Assembly (NCBI RefSeq): GCF_026898115.1
Contig: NZ_CP114036.1
Coordinates: forward strand, 5,264,001 to 5,328,000
Direction: 5' to 3'
DNA: 64,000 nucleotides
Source of the DNA: Streptomyces sp. S465
GTDB taxonomy: Bacteria > Actinomycetota > Actinomycetes > Streptomycetales > Streptomycetaceae
A model generated the notes under the pieces. That model saw only the letters and a program-made list of their open reading frames with translations, searched no databases and was not told the origin of the DNA. A program made the translations under genes and the position numbers. The first letter of the stretch is position 1. Each line of letters begins with the position of its first letter. This document shows positions 16,840 through 24,396 of this stretch, piece after piece.

Positions 16840-18564
16840 GTGGCTCAGAGCACCGAGACCGACTGGGTCTCCCGATTCGCCGACGAGGTCATTGCCGAGG
16901 CGGAGCGCCGCGCCCCCGGCAAACCGATCGTCTGCGCCTCGGGCCTCAGCCCGTCCGGCCCGATCCACCTCGGCAATCTGCGCGAGGTCATGACCCCGCA
17001 CCTGGTCGCCGACGAGATCCGGCGCCGCGGCTATGAATGCGTCCACATCCTGTCCTGGGACGACTACGACCGGTATCGCAAGGTTCCGGCCGGTATCGAC
17101 CCGTCCTGGTCCGAGCACATCGGCAAGCCGCTGACCTCGGTCCCCGCCCCGCCCGGATCCACGTACCCGAACTGGGCGGAGCACTTCAAGGCGCCGATGA
17201 TCGAGGCGCTGCGCCAGCTGGGCATCGAGTTCCACGGCATCAGCCAGACGGAGAAGTACACCTCGGGCGCGTACCGCGAGCAGATCCTGCACGCGATGCG
17301 CCACCGCCGGGAGATCGACGCCGTCCTGGACCGGTACCGCACCAAGGACAAGCCGGGCGCGAAGAAGCCGGCCAAGCAGCAGCAGAAGCCGGTCGACGAG
17401 GCCGAGCTGGCCGCCGCCGAGGGCTCGGGCGCGGCCGCCGAGGACGACGGCAGCGCGGGCGCCGCGGGCTACTACCCGTACAAGCCGTACTGCTCGGTCT
17501 GCGAGCGCGATCTGACCACGGTGACCTCGTACGACGACGAGACCACCGAGCTGGCCTACACGTGCGTGTGCGGCCACGGCGAGACGGTCCTGCTCAGCGA
17601 GCACAACCGGGGCAAGCTGGTCTGGAAGGTCGACTGGCCGATGCGCTGGGCGTACGAGGGCGTGGTCTTCGAGCCCTCGGGCGTCGACCACTCCTCGCCG
17701 GGCTCGTCCTATGTGGTCGGCGGCCAGATCGTCCGCGAGGTCTTCGGCGGGCAGCAGCCCATCGGCCCGATGTACGCCTTCGTGGGCATCAGCGGCATGG
17801 CCAAGATGTCCTCCTCCAAGGGCGGTGTGCCCACCCCGGCCGACGCCCTGGAGATCATGGAGGCGCCACTGCTGCGCTGGCTGTACGCCCGCCGCCGGCC
17901 CAACCAGTCCTTCAAGATCGCCTTCGACCAGGAGATCCAGCGGACCTACGACGAGTGGGACGCGCTGGAGCGGAAGATCACCGAGTCCACGGCCCAGCCC
18001 GCGGACGCGGCCGCGTACAGCCGTGCCACCCGCACCGCCGCGGGCGAGCTGCCGAGCACCCCGCGCCCGCTGCCGTACCGCACGCTGGCCTCGGTGGTCG
18101 ACATCACCACCGGCCATGACGAGCAGACGCTGCGCATCCTCAGCGAGCTCGACCCCGACAACCCGGTGAAGTCCCTGGAGGAGACCCGGCCCCGGCTCGA
18201 CAAGGCCGAGCGCTGGATCACCACCCAGGTCCCGGCCGACCAGCGCACCCGGGTCCGGGACGAGCCGGACGCGGAGCGGCTGGCCGCGCTGGGCGAGACC
18301 GAGCGGGAGTCGCTGCGGCTGCTGCTCGACGGCCTGGACGACCACTGGTCGCTGGACGGGCTCACCACGCTGGTCTACGGGGTGCCCAAGATCCAGGCTG
18401 GGCTGTCGCCGGACGCCAAGCCGACGCCGGAGCTGAAGGTCGCCCAGCGGTCGTTCTTCGCGCTGCTCTACACCCTGCTGGTCGGGCGGGACACCGGCCC
18501 CCGGCTGCCCACGCTGCTGCTGGCGGTGGGGGCGGACCGGGTGCGCAAGCTGCTCGCGGCCTGA
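16840..18564 (+). CDS. lysS: lysyl-tRNA synthetase, class I
   Basis: A class I (not class II) LysRS of 574 residues. HIGH-type motif in ASGLSPSGPIHLGNLREV, KMSKS-type motif in MAKMSSSKGGVPTP, and a zinc-ribbon-like pair CSVCERD...CVCGHG. A Lys/Gln/Glu/Ala-rich low-complexity insertion (about 173-207) precedes the ribbon. The C-terminal helical domain binds the anticodon. The start is GTG at 16840 with GGAAGGAA 9 bases upstream; the frame is open further up, with an ATG at 16813. It is divergent from argS and ends at a terminator. Confidence 0.95.
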   Translation: MAQSTETDWVSRFADEVIAEAERRAPGKPIVCASGLSPSGPIHLGNLREVMTPHLVADEIRRRGYECVHILSWDDYDRYRKVPAGIDPSWSEHIGKPLTSVPAPPGSTYPNWAEHFKAPMIEALRQLGIEFHGISQTEKYTSGAYREQILHAMRHRREIDAVLDRYRTKDKPGAKKPAKQQQKPVDEAELAAAEGSGAAAEDDGSAGAAGYYPYKPYCSVCERDLTTVTSYDDETTELAYTCVCGHGETVLLSEHNRGKLVWKVDWPMRWAYEGVVFEPSGVDHSSPGSSYVVGGQIVREVFGGQQPIGPMYAFVGISGMAKMSSSKGGVPTPADALEIMEAPLLRWLYARRRPNQSFKIAFDQEIQRTYDEWDALERKITESTAQPADAAAYSRATRTAAGELPSTPRPLPYRTLASVVDITTGHDEQTLRILSELDPDNPVKSLEETRPRLDKAERWITTQVPADQRTRVRDEPDAERLAALGETERESLRLLLDGLDDHWSLDGLTTLVYGVPKIQAGLSPDAKPTPELKVAQRSFFALLYTLLVGRDTGPRLPTLLLAVGADRVRKLLAA

Positions 18565-18580
18565 CCCTGCCGCTCCCGGG

Positions 18581-18615
18581 CGCCGGGCGGGTGGCCTCAC
18601 GGCCTCCGCCCGGCG
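18581..18615. terminator. hairpin between lysS and the DUF2637 gene
   Basis: Outer arms CGCCGGGCGG (18581-18590) and CCGCCCGGCG (18606-18615) are perfectly complementary, with an inner GGCC/GGCC pairing. It lies between convergent genes. Confidence 0.8.
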
Positions 18616-18640
18616 TCCCGTTCCCGGTTCCTTACGTTCC

Positions 18641-20152
18641 TTACGGGATGGCTTCCGCTTCCCTCTCCAGGCGGACGCGCTCCTTGAAGTCATCGACGTA
18701 CGCGGCCAGCTCGCTGTTGCTGAGGTCGCTCACGCCGTACGTCTCCCGCAGCCGCTGCCCGAACTGGTACGCCGAGGGGTACCGGCTGTGGTCGGCGAGG
18801 AACTGGCGGAAGGTGGCGTAGTAGACCTCCTCGCGCGGGACGTCGTCCGGCAGCTGGTTCAGCGGCTGCCCCGGCTGCTCCTCGTACGCGTACCGCTCGG
18901 GCTCGCGCTGTTCCGGTACGTACACGCCCTGCTGGCCTCCCACGCCCTCACCGCCGAGCGGTCGCACCCGGCCGCCGGGCCCGACCGGCACGGTCAGCTG
19001 ATGCTGCTGGGCCTGCTCGGACAGCTGGGGCTCGGGCTGGAGCTCGGGCCGCGGCTCGGGCCGTTCCTGCTCCACGGCCTGCTGGTCCTGCCGCGGGTCC
19101 TGCGGGGCCTGCGGCTCCTGCGGGGCCTGCGGCGGAGTCGGCTGTTCGGGGTGGGCGGCGGCCGGCGCCGGGGTGAAGGGCACGGCGCTCCGGCCGTCAT
19201 GGCCCTGCCCGGCGGGCTGCTGGTACACCGGCAGCGGCAGTGAGAGCGGCAGCTCCTGCGACTGGGGCTGCTGGGGCTGCTGCGGCGCGGCGGCGGGGCC
19301 GGTGCCGTTGACCCCGGCCGGGCCTCCGGGCGTGCCGTACGGGCCCGGCTGCGCCCCCGGATAGGCGCCCTGCGCCCCCGGCCCCGGATGGGCGCCCTGT
19401 GGCCCCGCCGCGTCCGCCGAGCCTTTCCGGCCCGAGGGAAGCGCGGCCGGTGACACCGCGGACGGCTCCAGCCCGGCCGCCGCCAGCCCGGCCGGGGCGG
19501 TGTCCGCCAGCGGCACCCCGTACCGCGCCAGCCGAAGCGGCATCAGGGACTCCACGGGCGCCTTACGGCGCCAGGACCGCCCGTAGCGGGCCCGCAGCCG
19601 GGCCTGGTAGACCAGCCGGTCCTGCTCCAGCCGGATGACCTCCTCGTAACTGCGCAGCTCCCACAGCTTCATCCGGCGCCACAGCCGGAAGGTGGGCACC
19701 GGCGCGAGCAGCCAGCGGGCGATGCGGACCGACTCCATGTGCCGGTCGGCGGTGATGTCGGCGATCCGGCCGACCGCGTGCCGGGCGGCCTCCACGGAGA
19801 CGACGAAGAGGATCGGGATCACGGCGTGCATCCCGACACCGACCGGGTCCGGCCAGGCGGCCGCGCCGTTGAAGGCGATGGTGGCCGCGGTCAGCAGCCA
19901 GGCGGTCTGGCGCAGCAGCGGGAAGGGGATGCGGATCCAGGTGAGCAGCAGATCCAGCGCGAGCAGGACCACGATCCCCGCGTCGATGCCGATCGGGAAG
20001 ACGTTGGCGAATGCGCCGAATCCCTTGTCGAGGGCGAGATCGCGCACTGCGGCGTAGGAACCGGCGAAGCCGATCCCGGCGATCACCACCGCCCCGGTGA
20101 CGACCACCCCGGCCAGTATTCGGTGCATCCGTGTCAGTTGCATCGCGGCCAC
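18641..20152 (-). CDS. DUF2637 membrane protein with long Pro/Gln-rich cytoplasmic tail
   Basis: A 503-residue protein. The N-terminal 170 residues hold four membrane helices (ILAGVVVTGAVVIAGIGFAG; VFPIGIDAGIVVLLALDLLL; LLTAATIAFNGAAAW; AVIPILFVVSVEAARHAV), the arrangement of DUF2637/SpdB-like proteins. A conserved basic stretch RLWRRMKLWELRSYEEVI follows, then about 220 residues of Pro/Gln/Ala/Gly-rich sequence and a folded C terminus (YYATFRQFLADHSRYPSAYQFGQRLRE...), which resembles the helical C termini of plasmid-transfer-type relatives. GTG at 20152 is chosen for the GGGGAGGGG upstream; an ATG at 20188 is possible. The function is unknown. Confidence 0.85.
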   Translation of the reverse strand: MAAMQLTRMHRILAGVVVTGAVVIAGIGFAGSYAAVRDLALDKGFGAFANVFPIGIDAGIVVLLALDLLLTWIRIPFPLLRQTAWLLTAATIAFNGAAAWPDPVGVGMHAVIPILFVVSVEAARHAVGRIADITADRHMESVRIARWLLAPVPTFRLWRRMKLWELRSYEEVIRLEQDRLVYQARLRARYGRSWRRKAPVESLMPLRLARYGVPLADTAPAGLAAAGLEPSAVSPAALPSGRKGSADAAGPQGAHPGPGAQGAYPGAQPGPYGTPGGPAGVNGTGPAAAPQQPQQPQSQELPLSLPLPVYQQPAGQGHDGRSAVPFTPAPAAAHPEQPTPPQAPQEPQAPQDPRQDQQAVEQERPEPRPELQPEPQLSEQAQQHQLTVPVGPGGRVRPLGGEGVGGQQGVYVPEQREPERYAYEEQPGQPLNQLPDDVPREEVYYATFRQFLADHSRYPSAYQFGQRLRETYGVSDLSNSELAAYVDDFKERVRLEREAEAIP

Positions 20153-20242
20153 CCGCGACCCCTCCCCGTCCTCGGCAACAGCCGCCACAGCGTCGCATAC
20201 ACGTCAAGGCCCGTGGGCGGGAAGGGGGGGCGTATCGGACGG

Positions 20243-20962
20243 TCAGGCGCCGCTCCCGGCGCCCTTCGTGACGGAGCCGACAACCTCCTTGGCGGCGGAC
20301 TTGGCGTCCTTGAGCAGGTCGGCGGCGTCCGGCGTCTTGGCGGTCTCATAGCCGGCGCCGTCGTATTCGAGGGTGATGACGACATTGGCGGTGCGGGCCA
20401 CGACCGTCTGGTCGCGGAAGTCGTCGCCGTCCTTCTTCTCCTTGGTGCTGACCGTGGTCGCCTCGTCGCCGATGCCCGCGACCTTCTCGGTCTTGGGGTC
20501 GGTCACCTTGCCGGCCGTGGCGGCCTTGCTCGCCTGCTGGGCGGCGTACTCCCCGGCGCGCCGGTCGCCGGAGCCGAGCTGCGCGTCGGAGTGGAACAGC
20601 TTGAGGGAGACGGTCAGCGAGCGGTAGTCGAACCCGTCCAGGCCGCTCCACAGGCAGCTGGCGGACGTGTTGGTGTCGGCCGAGGGAAGGGCCTTGCCCT
20701 TCTTGGCCTTCGCCTTGGGAACGATCTTGTCGATCGTCTTCCCGGAGAGCGTGGAGCACACATCGGGCAGCTTGCTGAACTTCGCGGCCGCGATGGTGGG
20801 TGAAGCGCTGGGCGAGCTGGATCTCGCCGACCCCTCGGTGTTCTTCTTGTCCTCGCTGTCCGAGCCGGAGGAGCAGCCGGCGACGAGCACCACCGGTACG
20901 GTCGCGCAGGCGAGTATTCGGGCGAGTCGCGGGGCTGAACGGTGCATGGGTCCTTCGCTCAT
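20243..20962 (-). CDS. DUF3558-type secreted lipoprotein (1 of 2)
   Basis: A 239-residue lipoprotein. The signal peptide RILACATVPVVLVAGC ends in a lipobox V-A-G-C, followed by a Ser/Lys-rich linker and a domain with LPDVCSTLSGKTIDKIVP, SCLWSGLDGFDYRSLTVSLKLF and VVITLEYDG near the end, as in DUF3558 proteins. The role is unknown; the family is found at the actinobacterial cell surface. The start at 20962 or 20947 cannot be decided: the nearest GAAGGA is only three bases from the latter. A paralogue lies immediately upstream on the same strand. Confidence 0.82.
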   Translation of the reverse strand: MSEGPMHRSAPRLARILACATVPVVLVAGCSSGSDSEDKKNTEGSARSSSPSASPTIAAAKFSKLPDVCSTLSGKTIDKIVPKAKAKKGKALPSADTNTSASCLWSGLDGFDYRSLTVSLKLFHSDAQLGSGDRRAGEYAAQQASKAATAGKVTDPKTEKVAGIGDEATTVSTKEKKDGDDFRDQTVVARTANVVITLEYDGAGYETAKTPDAADLLKDAKSAAKEVVGSVTKGAGSGA

Positions 20963-21092
20963 TCTCTGTCGTTGGGCGGACGTACCGCCCGCGTCATTAG
21001 TCGGCACGGTACGCGGCCCATGCGCGGGCGTCCCAATTTCCGAGGTCTTCGCGGGTTATGGACGGGGTGTTCGCGAGGGTGGCGAGGGCCCG

Positions 21093-22010
21093 CTATTCGT
21101 TGAGGCGACCGGTCAGTTCATCGGCCAAGTCCTGTGCGTTTTCCTGGAGTTCCTGGCTGCTGGGAATGTGCTTCTTGTCGGTCGCCCACTGGTCGTACTC
21201 AATGGTGGCAATCACATTCGAGGACCGGAACACCAGCGTGATGTCGCGGTGGATCCCCGAGTCCTTGGTGATCAGCTGGTCGTTGAGAAAGGCGTCGTCA
21301 CCGAGGTCGTCCAGCCGACGCGGCGCGGTGTTCGCCGAGGCGGTGTCGCTTTGGTCACTTCCGCCGCTCGCATCGGACCCCGCCGACGGACTTCCGGAGC
21401 TCTTGTCGCCCTTGTCCCCGTTGTCTCCCTCGTCTTCCTTGCCGCCCTTGGGGCTTTTGCCGGGTTCGTCGGAGTTCGAACCGGGGGAGGAGGAGCCGTT
21501 GTCGCCTTCGCTCTGCGAGCTGGAGGAGGAGGACGAGGGGGTGTTCGTGGCGTCCGGGATGTGGGCGGCGGCGGCCTTCTTCTCGTAGGTCTCCGTGGCC
21601 TCGTCGTCATCGCTGACCGAGGGGTCGTACGAGACCACGCGCTGGAAGTCGATCGTCAGATAGCGCGTCCCGCTCGCCGTCTCCATCTTCCAGCGGCAGC
21701 CGTCCCGCCGGTCTATGTCATAGGTCACGGCGGCCTGGCCGTCATACGCCTTGTCGTCCTGGTCGGCGCCGGGCAGCAGGGTCTGGAGGGTTTTGCGGCT
21801 GACCGCGCCGCATGCCTCGGGCAGGGTGCGATAACGGCCGGGCTCGGCCGAGACGGCCGTCCCGGAGTCGCCGGAGGCGCCGTTGTCCGTGCCGGGAGAT
21901 GCGTCGGAGCCGGTGCATCCGCCGATTCCCGCGGCGGCGAGCACGGTGATGAGCACGGCGACGGCCGGGGTGGCCCGCCGTCCGTACGCCCTTCGCTGCG
22001 CTGGCTGCAC
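21093..22010 (-). CDS. DUF3558-type secreted lipoprotein (2 of 2) with acidic Ser/Gly linker
   Basis: A 305-residue lipoprotein with lipobox G-I-G-G-C after a hydrophobic signal (AVAVLITVLAAAGIGGC). The core repeats the layout of the neighbour: RTLPEACGAVSRKTLQTLLPG, GCRWKMETASGTRYLTIDFQ, and a terminal VIATIEYDQW. It is split by about 100 residues of Ser/Gly/Asp/Lys low-complexity sequence. The start is GTG at 22010 with AAGGGA 8 bases upstream. The two lipoproteins are probably a tandem duplication. It is divergent from rtcB. Confidence 0.82.
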   Translation of the reverse strand: MQPAQRRAYGRRATPAVAVLITVLAAAGIGGCTGSDASPGTDNGASGDSGTAVSAEPGRYRTLPEACGAVSRKTLQTLLPGADQDDKAYDGQAAVTYDIDRRDGCRWKMETASGTRYLTIDFQRVVSYDPSVSDDDEATETYEKKAAAAHIPDATNTPSSSSSSSQSEGDNGSSSPGSNSDEPGKSPKGGKEDEGDNGDKGDKSSGSPSAGSDASGGSDQSDTASANTAPRRLDDLGDDAFLNDQLITKDSGIHRDITLVFRSSNVIATIEYDQWATDKKHIPSSQELQENAQDLADELTGRLNE

Positions 22011-22173
22011 TGTCCGTGTCCCTTCGAGCGACGGAAAACTGCTTGCCGCCCGCAGGCGGTGGCTGGACACAATGTCTACCGCACGCACTGCCGTGCCTGC
22101 CGGTCGCCCGCCATCTATGAGGCTTTGGCCCGGCTTTTGCGTTTTCTGTCTTTTGCGGGGGAATGAGTACGTC

Positions 22174-23367
22174 ATGTCGTATGTCGAGGTGCCTGGCGCC
22201 CAGGTGCCGATCCGGATGTGGACCGACCCTTCGACGGTCGAGGGCGTGGCCATGCAGCAGCTGCGGAATGTCGCCACACTGCCGTGGATCAAGGGCCTCG
22301 CCGTGATGCCGGACGTGCACTACGGGAAGGGCGCCACGGTCGGCTCGGTGATCGCGATGGAGGGCGCGGTGTGCCCGGCGGCGGTCGGTGTGGACATCGG
22401 CTGCGGGATGTCGGCCGTCAAGACGTCGCTGACCGCCGACGACCTTCCGGGGGATCTTTCGCGGCTGCGGTCCCGGATCGAGCGGGCGATCCCGGTGGGG
22501 CGTGGGATGCACAACGACCCGGTGGACCCGGCGCGGCTGCACGCGTTTCCGACGGCCGGGTGGGACGACTTCTGGAGCCGGTTCGGGGGAGTGGCCGAAG
22601 CGGTCAGGTTCCGTCAGGAGCGGGCCGTCAAGCAGATGGGTTCGCTCGGATCCGGTAACCACTTCATCGAGTTCTGTCTCGATGACGAGGGTTCGGTCTG
22701 GCTGATGCTGCACTCCGGCTCCCGCAACATCGGCAAGGAGCTGGCCGAATACCACATCGGCGAGGCCCGGAGGCTGCCGCACAACCAGGACCTGATCGAC
22801 CGCGACCTGGCCGTCTTCATCGCGGACACCCCGCAGATGGCGGCGTACCGGCACGATCTCTACTGGGCGCAGGAGTACGCGAAGTACAACCGCGCGATCA
22901 TGATGGCGCTCTTCCAGGACGTGGTGCGCAAGGAGTTCACCAAGGCCCGGCCGGTCTTCGAGCCTGTCATCAGCTGCCACCACAACTATGTCGCCGAGGA
23001 GCGCTACGAGGGCATGGACCTCCTCGTGACCCGTAAGGGCGCCATCCGCGCGGGGAGCGGGGACTACGGGATCATCCCCGGCTCGATGGGCACCGGCTCG
23101 TACATCGTGCGGGGTCTGGGGAACGAGGCGTCGTTCAACTCGGCTTCGCACGGCGCGGGCCGGAAGATGAGCCGTAACGCGGCGAAGAAGCGCTTCTCCA
23201 CCCGGGATCTGGAGGAGCAGACGCGGGGTGTGGAGTGCCGTAAGGACTCCGGCGTCGTGGACGAGATCCCGGGGGCGTACAAGCCGATCGAGAAGGTCAT
23301 CGACCAGCAGCGGGACCTCGTCGAGGTGGTGGCGAGGCTCAAGCAGGTCGTCTGCGTGAAGGGCTAG
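22174..23367 (+). CDS. rtcB: RtcB-family RNA ligase
   Basis: A GTP- and Mn2+-dependent ligase joining 2',3'-cyclic phosphate (or 3'-phosphate) RNA ends to 5'-OH ends. In 397 residues the metal and guanylylation residues are visible: Asp74 and Cys77 in GVDIGCGM, His163 in GSGNHFIE, His180 in HSGSRNIG, the HHNY segment at 269-272, and His326 in SASHGAGR, the predicted GMP-linked histidine. The length is that of the short bacterial RtcB group. The start is ATG at 22174 behind a G5 run. No archease or RNA 3'-phosphate cyclase gene is adjacent, so repair of damaged or toxin-cleaved RNA is the likeliest role (inference). Confidence 0.93.
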   Translation: MSYVEVPGAQVPIRMWTDPSTVEGVAMQQLRNVATLPWIKGLAVMPDVHYGKGATVGSVIAMEGAVCPAAVGVDIGCGMSAVKTSLTADDLPGDLSRLRSRIERAIPVGRGMHNDPVDPARLHAFPTAGWDDFWSRFGGVAEAVRFRQERAVKQMGSLGSGNHFIEFCLDDEGSVWLMLHSGSRNIGKELAEYHIGEARRLPHNQDLIDRDLAVFIADTPQMAAYRHDLYWAQEYAKYNRAIMMALFQDVVRKEFTKARPVFEPVISCHHNYVAEERYEGMDLLVTRKGAIRAGSGDYGIIPGSMGTGSYIVRGLGNEASFNSASHGAGRKMSRNAAKKRFSTRDLEEQTRGVECRKDSGVVDEIPGAYKPIEKVIDQQRDLVEVVARLKQVVCVKG

Positions 23368-23377
23368 AAGTCATGAA

Positions 23378-23426
23378 GGGCTGACCGGTCGGCCCCGCTC
23401 GTGTGGCGGAGCCGGCCGGTCGGCCC
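23378..23426. terminator. hairpin between rtcB and the SDR gene
   Basis: Arms 23378-23393 and 23411-23426 form a 16-bp stem with two G-U pairs, between convergent genes. Confidence 0.72.
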
Positions 23427-23441
23427 TTGCCGTACCCGGAC

Positions 23442-24197
23442 TCAGCGCTCGCGGTGGACCTTGTGCTGCGCGGCCTGGGCCCGCGGGCGGATGACCATCA
23501 TGTCGATGTTCACATGCGAGGGGCGGGTGACCGCCCACTCGACCGTGTCGGCCACGTCGTCGGCCGTCAGCGGCTCGGCCACGCCCTCGTAGACGGCCGC
23601 GGCCTGGGACTCGTCGCCGCGGTAGCGGTTCACCGCGAACTCGTCGGTCTTGACCATGCCCGGGGCGATCTCGATCACCCGCACCGGTTCCCCGCACAGC
23701 TCCAGGCGCAGGGTGGCCGCGATGGCGTGGGCGCCGTGCTTGGCCGCCACGTAACCGCCGCCGCCCTCGTACGCCACATGGCCCGCCGTGGAGGACAGCA
23801 CGACGATCGTGCCGTCACCGGAGGCGGTGAGGGCGGGCAGCAGCGCCTGGGTCACTTGCAGCACGCCCACCACGTTGACCTCGTACATCGCCCGCCAGTC
23901 GGCCGGGTCGGCGGTGGCGACGCTCTCGGTGCCGATCGCGCCGCCCGCGTTGTTCACCAGGACGTCGCAGCGGTCCAGACCGGCGGCGAAGCTCTCCACG
24001 GCGGCACGGTCGGTGACGTCCAGGACGTACGCCTCGGCTTCGTGCCCCGCCTCGGTCAGCTCCGCGGCAAGCGCTTCCACGCGATCCTTACGGCGGGCGG
24101 CGAGGACGACGCGGAATCCGGCGGCCGCCAGGCGGCGCGCGGTCGCGGCTCCGATCCCGCTGCTCGCGCCGGTGATGACTGCGGTACGGGTGGTCAT
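23442..24197 (-). CDS. short-chain dehydrogenase/reductase (classical SDR)
   Basis: A 251-residue NAD(P)-dependent oxidoreductase. The cofactor motif is TGASSGIG (9-16), NNAGG lies at 82-86, and the catalytic residues are Ser135/136 in VVLSSTAGH, Tyr149 and Lys153 in YVAAK. The ending PSHVNIDMMVIRPRAQA and the sequence overall resemble the YdfG/serine 3-dehydrogenase-like group acting on 3-hydroxy acids, but the substrate cannot be fixed. The start is ATG at 24197 with AGGAGGG upstream. It appears monocistronic. Confidence 0.92.
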   Translation of the reverse strand: MTTRTAVITGASSGIGAATARRLAAAGFRVVLAARRKDRVEALAAELTEAGHEAEAYVLDVTDRAAVESFAAGLDRCDVLVNNAGGAIGTESVATADPADWRAMYEVNVVGVLQVTQALLPALTASGDGTIVVLSSTAGHVAYEGGGGYVAAKHGAHAIAATLRLELCGEPVRVIEIAPGMVKTDEFAVNRYRGDESQAAAVYEGVAEPLTADDVADTVEWAVTRPSHVNIDMMVIRPRAQAAQHKVHRER

Positions 24198-24396
24198 CGA
24201 CCCTCCTAAGACGACGTGGCGCAGACGGTCCCGTGTGCGCGTGATCCATACGCAGGATATGACGGCCTGATTTACGTCCAACCGGGGGACTGAAGATAGG
24301 AATCCGCTAAGCGGACTTGGGCTCGGGGAAGGGTGCACTGCGTCCGGCGCGGCGCCGGTAGTTGGAGCACCCATGCCCAAGGAGTGAATTCAGGTA

